Assembly (NCBI GenBank): GCA_013152695.1
Contig: JAADFV010000040.1
Location: forward strand, 3,523-12,431
Reading direction: 5' to 3'
DNA: 8,909 nt
Origin: Chloroflexota bacterium
Lineage (GTDB): Bacteria > Chloroflexota > Anaerolineae > J102
Shown here: in pieces, positions 1 through 7,900 of the stretch
Layout: each line of letters begins with the position of its first letter
How positions within the stretch are numbered: the first letter of the stretch is position 1
Position numbers and translations under genes: made by a program
The notes under the pieces: generated by a model
What the model was told of the DNA's origin: nothing
Database searches by the model: none
What the model saw: the letters and a program-made list of their open reading frames with translations, nothing else

Positions 1-1188
1 CTCAAGGCAGTGTTGGATGCCCTGCTCACCAGTTTAGAGACACTGGTTCCCTATGATACGGCCAATGTCATGCTGCGCTGCAGCGAAACGGAAGTGACAG
101 CCTTGTACTCCAAAGGTTATGAGAACTGGACTGACGTGTCTATTATTCCCAAAATCGTCTTCGACATTCGCGAGAAGGCTCATTTACGGAAAATCATCGA
201 AGAAAAGGAAAGCGTTATCCTAGAAGATGTCAGTCGTGCTCCTGATTGGGAGCTTACACCAGGCACCGAGCACGTAGCTTGCTGGCTTGGTGTTCCACTC
301 ATTGCCGGCGGTGAGGTTATTGGCTTCTTTTCACTGGACAAAGCTGAACCCGGATTCTTCAACGAAGAACATTTACGCTTGGTCGAGGCCCTATCCGCCC
401 AGGCTGCGGCGGCGATCAAAAATGCCCAGCTTTATGAGGAGATTCAGTATTATGCGGCTGAGCTAGAACGACGCGTGGAGGAGCGTACGGCAGAGTTGGT
501 GCAGATCAATCAGGAACTGGAGGCGTTTTCTTACTCTGTTTCTCACGACCTGCGGGCGCCCTTGCGGGCCATCGATGGTTTCTCTCGTATCCTTGCCGAG
601 GATTATGGCAATGAGCTGGATGAAGAGGCCCGGCGTCTGATCGGCGTCGTACGTTCCAATGCCCAAAGGATGGGACAATTGATCGACGATCTGCTCTCCT
701 TTTCGCGCGTGGGGCGAAAAGCCCTCCTTCGTTCTGAGATCGACATGGTCAATCTTGCTCATTCCATTTATTATGAAGTAACCGACGAAAAACAGCGGGA
801 AAAGATAGAATTCATCCTTCAGGACCTGCCACCGGCCCTGGCCGATGCCTCCTTGCTTAGACAGGTATTTACGAATTTGTTGTCTAATGCGGTAAAATTC
901 AGTTCGACAAAGGAAGCGCCCAAAATTGAAGTCGGTTTTTCTGTCGAGGACGGAGAAACCGTTTACTACGTCAGAGATAACGGTGTTGGCTTTGAAATGA
1001 ATTATGCCCACAAATTGTTTCAGATTTTCCAGCGGCTTCATTCCCAAGAAGAATTCGAGGGGACCGGAGTTGGACTGTCCATTGTGCAGCGTATCATCGT
1101 TCGGCACGGTGGTCGTGTTTGGGCAGAATCCGAGCTGGGACAAGGCGCCACTTTCTACTTCTCCCTACCCTCCGGTAAGCCCTCATAG
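1..1188 (+). CDS. Sensor histidine kinase, GAF-HisKA-HATPase (5' end missing)
   Basis: Senses a signal through its N-terminal region, autophosphorylates on histidine and passes the phosphate to a response regulator. The reading frame is open to base 1, and the GTG at 10 falls inside the GAF domain, so the true start lies upstream. Numbering from that GTG: GAF domain about 1-137, coiled-coil linker about 145-172, HisKA with phospho-acceptor His179 in SVSHDLRAPLR, and HATPase_c with N-box Asn293, G1 box DNGVGF (323-328) and G2 box GTGVGLS (351-357). The catalytic core looks complete. It is of the type found in cyanobacterial phytochrome-like kinases (Cph1-like HDLRAPLRAIDGF and FQRLH signatures), but the visible GAF has no SDIP or Cys-His bilin motif, so light sensing is not supported. 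The Rcp1-type regulator 24 bp downstream is its likely partner. No transmembrane segment is visible in the part present. Confidence 0.95.
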   Translation, partial: LKAVLDALLTSLETLVPYDTANVMLRCSETEVTALYSKGYENWTDVSIIPKIVFDIREKAHLRKIIEEKESVILEDVSRAPDWELTPGTEHVACWLGVPLIAGGEVIGFFSLDKAEPGFFNEEHLRLVEALSAQAAAAIKNAQLYEEIQYYAAELERRVEERTAELVQINQELEAFSYSVSHDLRAPLRAIDGFSRILAEDYGNELDEEARRLIGVVRSNAQRMGQLIDDLLSFSRVGRKALLRSEIDMVNLAHSIYYEVTDEKQREKIEFILQDLPPALADASLLRQVFTNLLSNAVKFSSTKEAPKIEVGFSVEDGETVYYVRDNGVGFEMNYAHKLFQIFQRLHSQEEFEGTGVGLSIVQRIIVRHGGRVWAESELGQGATFYFSLPSGKPS

Positions 1189-1212
1189 CAAGTTACCGGG
1201 AAGAGTATTATT

Positions 1213-1662
1213 ATGACAGCGCACGCCTATGACATCATTCTGGTTGAGGACAATCCTGCAGACGTTGAGCTTGCCTTACGTGCGCTCAGGAAGAACAGCA
1301 TCACCAACGAGGTACTCGTCTTGCGCGACGGCGAGGAAGCGTTGGATTATTTCTTTATCCGTGGTCGTCATCAAAAACGCACCGTACACCCGCCGCCACG
1401 ACTCATTCTTTTGGACTTGAATTTACCTAAAGTTAGCGGTCTGGAAGTGCTGCAGGCAATCAGCAGAGACAAAGTCTTGAGCTTGATCCCGGTGGTTGTC
1501 CTCACTTCCTCGCGAGAAGAAGTCGATCTGATTCGCAGCTATCGTCTGGGCGTCAACAGCTACATCCTCAAGCCGGTAGATTTCGACCAGTTTATGGAAG
1601 TAGTACGGGAGTTAGGCCTGTATTGGCTAGTATTGAATCAGATGCCCGAAACCGAAATCTAA
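1213..1662 (+). CDS. Rcp1-type single-domain response regulator
   Basis: A stand-alone CheY-like receiver of 149 aa that accepts phosphate from a histidine kinase and has no output domain. Visible receiver residues are the acidic pair Glu12-Asp13 (LVEDNPAD), phospho-acceptor Asp68 (LILLDLNLPK), Thr98 (VVLTSSREE) and Lys120 followed by Pro (ILKPVDFDQF). The long loop before Asp68 and the C-terminal VRELGLYWLVLNQ helix are typical of the Rcp1 family, which pairs with phytochrome-like kinases. That matches the kinase encoded 24 bp upstream. The ATG at 1213 is preceded by a modest purine-rich stretch, GGGAAGAG at 1198-1205. Stop is 17 bp before the hybrid kinase start, so the three genes are probably co-transcribed. 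Output is presumably by protein-protein contact, for example with the receiver-containing hybrid kinase next door; that partner is inference. Confidence 0.95.
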   Translation: MTAHAYDIILVEDNPADVELALRALRKNSITNEVLVLRDGEEALDYFFIRGRHQKRTVHPPPRLILLDLNLPKVSGLEVLQAISRDKVLSLIPVVVLTSSREEVDLIRSYRLGVNSYILKPVDFDQFMEVVRELGLYWLVLNQMPETEI

Positions 1663-1670
1663 CTAGTGCT

Positions 1671-1676
1671 GAGGAG
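1671..1676 (+). promoter_or_regulatory. Ribosome binding site fixing the hybrid kinase start
   Basis: GAGGAG lies 3 bases before the ATG at 1680. The spacing is short, but the match is good, and the protein from this ATG begins MPHKLRFLIIED, the normal edge of a receiver domain. An in-frame TTG at 1623 would add 19 residues inside the preceding gene and has no comparable site. Confidence 0.6.
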
Positions 1677-1679
1677 ACT

Positions 1680-4322
1680 ATGCCCCACAAATTACGATTC
1701 TTGATTATTGAAGATTTCTCTGCCGATGTAGAATTGGTTGAACGTGTTATAAAGACTCTGAATCAACCTTACGAAATTGTGGTGGTTCAAGACGAAGCTG
1801 GTCTGCGCCGCGAGCTGGAAGCCTTCAAGCCGGATATCGTGCTTTCAGATTATATGCTGCCTCGCTTCACGGGAATGGAGGCGCTCAAGGTAGTACAAGA
1901 GGTAGCTCCGGACCTACCCTTCATCATTGTTACTGGTTCGATGAATGAGCTGGTGGCAGTGGAATGTATGAAAGCGGGTGCCTGGGATTATGTGATCAAG
2001 GAGAGGCTGGGTAAATTGGGGCCGGCCATTAGTGCCGCTTTCCAGAAACATGATCTGATTGTCAAGAATAAGGCGGCACAGAAGGCTCTGCAAGAGAGTG
2101 AGCGCCGCTTCCGCACCCTCATCGAGACGGCGCCAGTGGCGATGGCTGTGTATACCGGCGATAAGAAACTCTATTACGCCAATGATCTGACCGTGCAATT
2201 ACTGGGGGCTAAGGATATCGAAGAACTCAAGAAACATAGTGTTCTCGACTTCGTCCATCCCGATTTTCGTGAATTCGTAAATGAGCGTGTTGTTCGGGTT
2301 GCTAAGGGGGAAATCGTGGAGCCGGCTATTGAGAAGTTTATCCGGCTCGATGGCAAGGAAATTTGGGTAGAAGTGAACAGCCGTCAGATAACCATCGACG
2401 GTCAGGAGGCTATCCTGGCCATCATTGCCGACATCACCCAGCGCAAACATGCCGAAGAGCGTTTGCACTTGCAAAGTGCAGCTCTGGAGGCAGCAGCCAA
2501 CGCCATCGTGATCACCGACCAACAAGGTTCGATCCAATGGGCAAATTCAGCCTTTACAGAATTAACGGGCTATCCTGTCGAGGATGCTATCGGTGAAAAT
2601 CCTCGTCTCCTCAAATCAGGCAAACACGACGAGGCATTCTACGAAAGCTTGTGGCAAACAATCCTATCCGGAAAAGTCTGGCATGGCGAGATCATCAATA
2701 AACGCAAAGATGGCAGGCTCTACACCGAGGAGATGACAATTACACCCGTGCGTAGCGTCGAAGGCGAGATTACGCATTTCATTGCCATCAAACAAGACAT
2801 TACGGAGCGCAAACAAGCGGAAGAAGAGCGTGAGCGTCTTCTTGCCCAAATCCATCATCAATCCCAACAGATGGAGCAAACCCTGAACACCGTGCCGGAC
2901 GGCGTACTTTTACTCGATGCCGACCATCGTGTGGTGCTGGCCAATCCTGTCGCTTTGGGTGATCTGGCGGTATTGGCCGATGCGGCGGAAGGGGAAGTGC
3001 TTACGCATCTGGGAGATCGTCCTCTTTCAGAGTTGTTGATGCCGCCACCCAAAGGGTTGTGGCATGAGGTCAAGGCTCAAGATCGTACTTTCGAGGTCAT
3101 TGCCCGCTCGATCGGCAACAACGCCAGTGTTCAGGGGTGGGTCATCGTTATTCGCGATGTGACCAAAGTTCGTGAAGTACAAAGACGCTTGCAGCAGCAA
3201 GAGCGCCTGGCGGCGGTGGGCGAATTGGCGGCCGGAATCGCTCACGATTTCAACAACATCCTTGCTGTAATCGTTCTCTACGCCTTTATGGACCGCAACA
3301 CGCCGGGCTTACCGGCTTCGACCCGCCAACATCTGGAAACGATTGGCCAACAAGCGAAACGGGCGGGTAAGCTGGTCGAGCAAATCCTCGACTTCAGCCG
3401 CCGTGCTGTGATCGAGCGCCGGCCCATGAGCCTGCGCTCGTTCCTCAAAGAGGTGGTCAAATTGCTGGAGCGCACCCTGCCGGAGAACATTCAAATCAGT
3501 ATTACCTGCGGCGACGATGATTTTACTGTCAATGCCGACCCCACCCGCATGCAGCAAATGCTGCTCAATCTCGCGGTCAACGCGCGGGATGCGCAACCTT
3601 TCGGGGGGAGATTGCATATCGCCTTGGACCAGATTCACATCGAGGATAGCAAGGAGGCGCCCTTGCCAGAAATGGAGGCAGGGGATTGGGTACGACTTGT
3701 GGTAGCAGATGCAGGTTCCGGCATTCCCCCGGAGGTTTTACCTCATATTTTCGAGCCCTTCTTCACGACCAAAGAGCCGGGAGAAGGAACTGGGTTGGGA
3801 TTGGCCCAGGTGTATGGCATTGTGAAACAACATGGGGGACATATCGATGTGAGCAGCAGGTTGGGCGAAGGCACGACTTTCACCATCTACTTGCCGGCTT
3901 TGGTTACGCCTAAGGCCCCACCCTTACTCGAACCCTCCACGGCCCTGCCGCGGGGTAACGGAGAGACGATTTTGCTGGTCGAGGACAATACCCTTGCCCG
4001 CGAGGCTCTGCGAGAGGGTCTGGAATCGTTAGGTTACCGGGTTTTGACGGCTGCGAATGGGCAAGAGGCGTTGGAAGTATACGACCAGCGTGCTTCTGAG
4101 ATTGCCCTGGTGTTAACCGATTTAGTGATGCCGCTGATGGGAGGCGAGGAGTTGTTCCGTGCCCTGAAAGAACGTAACCCGGCCATCAAGATCGTGGTCT
4201 TGACTGGTCATCCCAAAGAAAACGAAATCGAGCGCTTACGGGCAGCTGGTCTGGACGGATGGCTGATGAAGGCCTTCAGCCTGGAGCAACTGGCGCAAGC
4301 TGTCGCCCGCGCCCTCACTTAA
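1680..4322 (+). CDS. Hybrid histidine kinase REC-PAS-PAS-PAS-HisKA-HATPase-REC
   Basis: An 880-aa cytoplasmic hybrid kinase with no membrane segment. Domains in order: N-terminal receiver about 4-120 (phospho-acceptor Asp57 in LSDYMLPRFTG, Thr85, Lys107); PAS1 about 140-258, ending ADITQRKHAEE; PAS2 about 267-380, ending QDITERKQAEE; a more divergent PAS3 about 392-505; HisKA with His522 (GELAAGIAHDFNN); HATPase_c with Asn634 (NARDA), G1 box DAGSG (677-681) and G2 box GTGLGL (703-708); C-terminal receiver about 762-880 (Asp814 in LTDLVMP, Thr842, Lys864). The HisKA/HATPase is of the NtrB-like AHDFNN...NARDA class, unlike that of the first kinase. All catalytic residues are present. In the second receiver the residue after Lys864 is Ala rather than the usual Pro. 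A receiver at each end suggests the kinase is controlled through its N-terminus by another kinase, possibly the one upstream, and passes phosphate to its own C-terminal receiver; this routing is inferred. Confidence 0.94.
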   Translation: MPHKLRFLIIEDFSADVELVERVIKTLNQPYEIVVVQDEAGLRRELEAFKPDIVLSDYMLPRFTGMEALKVVQEVAPDLPFIIVTGSMNELVAVECMKAGAWDYVIKERLGKLGPAISAAFQKHDLIVKNKAAQKALQESERRFRTLIETAPVAMAVYTGDKKLYYANDLTVQLLGAKDIEELKKHSVLDFVHPDFREFVNERVVRVAKGEIVEPAIEKFIRLDGKEIWVEVNSRQITIDGQEAILAIIADITQRKHAEERLHLQSAALEAAANAIVITDQQGSIQWANSAFTELTGYPVEDAIGENPRLLKSGKHDEAFYESLWQTILSGKVWHGEIINKRKDGRLYTEEMTITPVRSVEGEITHFIAIKQDITERKQAEEERERLLAQIHHQSQQMEQTLNTVPDGVLLLDADHRVVLANPVALGDLAVLADAAEGEVLTHLGDRPLSELLMPPPKGLWHEVKAQDRTFEVIARSIGNNASVQGWVIVIRDVTKVREVQRRLQQQERLAAVGELAAGIAHDFNNILAVIVLYAFMDRNTPGLPASTRQHLETIGQQAKRAGKLVEQILDFSRRAVIERRPMSLRSFLKEVVKLLERTLPENIQISITCGDDDFTVNADPTRMQQMLLNLAVNARDAQPFGGRLHIALDQIHIEDSKEAPLPEMEAGDWVRLVVADAGSGIPPEVLPHIFEPFFTTKEPGEGTGLGLAQVYGIVKQHGGHIDVSSRLGEGTTFTIYLPALVTPKAPPLLEPSTALPRGNGETILLVEDNTLAREALREGLESLGYRVLTAANGQEALEVYDQRASEIALVLTDLVMPLMGGEELFRALKERNPAIKIVVLTGHPKENEIERLRAAGLDGWLMKAFSLEQLAQAVARALT

Positions 4323-4355
4323 ACCCCTACCGACCATCAGCTTTGGAGCATTATT

Positions 4356-4682
4356 ATGGAAACAGCCTACATCGTCATTGGTCACACGAACGATGCCCCT
4401 GTCAAAGTCTGGGGGGTGCAGCTCTATGCTGATGAAGTGGCAGCGGCAGAGCACGCTCACAAGGCCACGAATGAGGCAAAACGTATTCATGCCAATCTCA
4501 AACGGGCGGTGATGTTGCGAGGAAAGCCCTTTTCCTCTGCCGAGCTCAGACGTTTCTGGGCCAACAACAGCTACGATCCGCAGATGGAAATGTCTGAAAA
4601 CGGTGCCACTTACGTTTACCTTTCAGTTCCGCTTGCTCCAGGCCTTGCTTTGATGGCAGGTGATGCCCAAAGAGAGACGTAA
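4356..4682 (+). CDS. Conserved-looking hypothetical protein, 108 aa
   Basis: I do not recognise this family. The ATG at 4356 has a good ribosome binding site (GGAG at 4345-4348, 7-base spacing) and lies 33 bp after the hybrid kinase, so it is probably the last gene of the signalling operon. The protein has no signal peptide or clear membrane segment. It has a beta-like start (AYIVIGHTNDAPVKVWGVQL), an Ala/Glu/Lys-rich helical middle (about residues 26-52), a segment with SSAELRRFWANNSYDP (about 60-75), and a short hydrophobic strand near the C-terminus (YVYLSVPLAPGLALM). It appears to be a small soluble alpha/beta protein. A link to the phosphorelay rests only on position. Confidence 0.7.
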   Translation: METAYIVIGHTNDAPVKVWGVQLYADEVAAAEHAHKATNEAKRIHANLKRAVMLRGKPFSSAELRRFWANNSYDPQMEMSENGATYVYLSVPLAPGLALMAGDAQRET

Positions 4683-4914
4683 AGGGCGGTGGCGAGCATT
4701 CTGCGGACAATATGCTGTGCGCAGTTGGATGACCTGTCCAGGATTTGCTTCTCTGGTTGATTAACGGCTCTTGTTTGGCTTGGACCGGGCATGCCGAAAA
4801 CGGCCTGTTGAAGCAATTAGGACAAATCTCTGCAATTTTGTATACTCAATCATGGGGTAATCGTATGCTGTGGCCCCGCTCAAAGAAATCGTTCCTTTGC
4901 TCTGAGGTGCTGCT
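4683..4914. other. Intergenic region between the signalling cluster and the secreted protein gene
   Basis: 232 bp without a convincing gene. It holds weak inverted repeats at 4701-4705/4720-4724 (CTGCG/CGCAG, 14-base loop) and 4793-4804 (GCCG-AAAA-CGGC). Neither is followed by a T-tract, so no intrinsic terminator for the upstream genes is evident. A promoter candidate and a ribosome binding site for the next gene sit in its 3' part. Confidence 0.6.
4819..4846 (+). promoter_or_regulatory. Candidate sigma-70-type promoter for the secreted protein gene
   Basis: AGGACA (4819-4824, 4 of 6 matches to TTGACA), a 16-base spacer and TATACT (4841-4846, 5 of 6 matches to TATAAT). Transcription would start near 4853, giving a leader of about 60 bases before the ATG at 4915. 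The position fits the only sizeable gap in the window. This is a consensus match read by eye. Confidence 0.45.
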
Positions 4915-7900
4915 ATGGAATCACTCAGCTTCGACAAGTTGTTCAGCCGCCTGTTTGCGCTGTTGTCGATCACTTTCCTGTTCTTTGTTGCTCAAACAAC
5001 CTCCTCGCAAGCAGGATGGCGTGACGACCGCCGCATCATGCCATCATCCCCACTTGCTGAAGTGACTACACCATCCCTTGCTACAGGTTATGTGGATGAT
5101 TTCGACGTCGATCAGCCCACGATGCGGCTTTATTCCGACACAGACGAGGGGAAAACTATCGGCTGGTCGGTGAGTGGACCCGGTATTCTGGGGGGAGAGC
5201 GGGACCTCAGAATCACGTTATTGCAAGCTGGCATCGGCAGAAATAGTGTGAGCGCCGGTGTCTCCGGTGGGGCCTACACTTACGGTCAGGAACCATTTGT
5301 CAAAGCTGCGGGTGGCATCCAATGGGACGGCCCCGATGATAGCGAGGTTCTTGATCCTACTGGTTTGGGTGGTTATGATCTTACTGAAGGGGGTACCAGA
5401 GATGGAATTTATGTGCGAGTTCTCTTTGCCGATGTACCCATTGACCTGCATTTAGACATCTACAAAGATGCTAATAATGCGTCGACGCAGGACTTTTCCA
5501 TTCCTGGCGGTATAACTTCACCCGTCGAAATTGTCTTTCCTTACAGTTCTTTTCAAACTATGCTGGGAAGCGGCGCTGATTTTGAAAATGCTGGTGCTAT
5601 TGAGTTGACGATGGAATCAGACGGCGCCCCTGACTTTGTGTTAGACGGCATTTCTCGTGTCGCCATCCTCACTGCGACGAAAACAGATGCGATTCTCATC
5701 GACCAGAACCATGATGGTGTTGCCAACCCTGGTGATACCCTTCGTTACACCGTACATCTGACCAATTTCAAAGATTTATTCGGGGCCACGATCAGCAATA
5801 TTGTTTTCAATGATACTCCCGACCCTTATACCGAACTCGTGGTGGGATCAGTGACAACCACGAAAGGTGTTATCATCAGTGGGAACAATGCCGGAGATGC
5901 CCGTATTCAGGTGGATGTGGGGGAGATTCCTGACGATAGCAGTGAAACGATCACTTTTGATGTCTTGATCAACAATCCTCTTGCTGCTGGTATCGAACAG
6001 GTGGTTAATCAAGGTGTCATCACCTATTCGCCTAACACCACGGTTTTTAGCGACGATCCTGACACCACCGAGCCTAACGATCCCACCATAACGCCTGTGG
6101 TGGCCGCACCCGATTTGAGTGTTACCAAGACAGATTCCGGGATAAGTTCGGGGGTGGGGGAGACAATTACCTACACTTTGGCTTATGGGAACGCCGGTAA
6201 TCAGGACGCCACCGGCGTGGTCATCACTGAAACTGTTCCCGCCCACACTTCTTTGGCCTCTGGCGCCAGCAGCCAGGGTTGGTTATGTGCGCCTGACCAG
6301 CTTGCGGGTAGTACCTGTAGTTTGGCGATAGGTGATCTTGCTGTGGGCGATCAAGGCACAGTCGATTTCGCAGTAACTGTGGTCAATCCCCTTCCTGCCG
6401 GCGTCGATGCCATCGACAACACTGTCTGCATCGGCGATGATGGCATGAACGGCCCTGATTTGAACAGCCTGGATAATTGCGATGATGAATCGACGCCGGT
6501 CGATGCTGCCCCTGATTTACGTCTCGAGAAAACAGATGCTGATGTCGTAACGAAACCCGGCGCCAGTCTTGTTTACACCCTCACGGTGAGTAATGTCGGC
6601 GATCAAGACGCCACCGGCATCACCATTACGGAGACCGTACCTGCTCATACCAGCTTTAGCTCGCCGGGGAGTACGGCCGGCTGGGTCTGCACACCTAATG
6701 GCGACGCCGGTAACTTCTGTACATTTGCCGTTGGCAGCCTGGACGCGGGCGCCAGTCGTGACATCCAGTTCGCCGTTTCCGTAGTCAATCCTGTTCCCGC
6801 CGGGTTCGATGCTCTGTTCAATACTGCTTGTGTCATGGATGACGGCAACAATGGTGATGACCCCACACCACAAGACAATTGTGATGATGAACCCACGCCG
6901 GTCGATGCGGCACCCGATCTGCGTATCAGCAAGAGCGACGGTGATGTTACGGTGCGGCCAGGGCAAACACTGGTCTACACCCTGACCGCCGCTAATGTTG
7001 GAAATCAGGATACGACCGGTGTCGTCCTGTCCGAAACCGTTCCCGACCATACTTCCTTTTCTGCTGCCAGCAGTCCTGTCGGTTGGACGTGTGCGCCAAA
7101 CATCTCGGAGGGGAGTACCTGTCGATTTGTCGTCGGTCCCCTCGCTGCCGGGACGCAAATTACGACCACTTTTGCTGTACGGCTCGAGGATTCTGTGGCT
7201 GCGGGCGTGACTGGTCTCGAAAATACTGTCTGTATGAAGGATGACGGCAGCAATGGCAGGGATCCCCATCCGCAGGACAACTGCACGATGGAACCGACCC
7301 CGGTCGAGGCCGTACCGGATCTGCGCATCAGCAAAGATGATGGTGGCGCGATCGTCGATCCGGGAAAAATATTGGTCTACACCTTGAGCTATGAAAATGT
7401 CGGAGATCAGGACGCTATGGGGGTAACGATCAGCGAAACTGTGCCTGCCCATACGACCTTTAATTCTGCTGCCAGTTCTTCGGGATGGCAGTGCCAGCCC
7501 GATGGCAGTGCCGGCAATCAATGCAGCTATAACGTTGGCGGCGTAGTGGCGGGTAGCAGCGACAGCATTGCCTTTGCCGTCACCCTCGACAAAGTCATTA
7601 AAATCAATGTAACGCAGATCAATAACGACGCCTGCATCGAAGACGACGGTAGCAATGGCCCCGACCCTTCGCCTACCAACAACTGCGACAGTGAAGACAC
7701 GCCCATCAGGCCGCCAACCCCGACACCGACTCGAACCCCAACGCCAACCCCGACTGCAACGGCTACACCGACGGTAACTCCGACCGCCACACCGGTCTCC
7801 CACTACTGGCCCATGATTTTGGTGCCGCCACCCACGCCAACACCCACGCCTACTCCTTCCCCGGCCCCGGTCGTCGTAACCGAAGGTCAACCGGTGTTGG

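Noticed and set aside
1..420. Bilin-binding phytochrome GAF domain
   Set aside because: The kinase core is phytochrome-like, but the visible GAF lacks the SDIP and Cys-His motifs. Missing upstream domains could still change this.
463..1143. 226-codon open frame on the minus strand
   Set aside because: Antisense to the conserved HisKA/HATPase domain, with no recognisable domain and no ribosome binding site.
1623..1679. TTG start extending the hybrid kinase by 19 residues
   Set aside because: It overlaps the preceding gene, the added residues are not part of a receiver domain, and the ATG at 1680 has GAGGAG in front.
4793..4804. Intrinsic terminator of the signalling operon (GCCG-AAAA-CGGC)
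   Set aside because: The stem is only 4 bp and no T-tract follows.
4745..5065. 106-codon frame across the gap and the start of the secreted gene
   Set aside because: Ser/Cys/Leu-rich product without domain character; it overlaps the signal-peptide coding region in another frame.
6109..7716. CRISPR array or recent tandem duplication
   Set aside because: The 402-bp periodicity is in the protein; the DNA units are diverged, in frame and lack short identical direct repeats with spacers.
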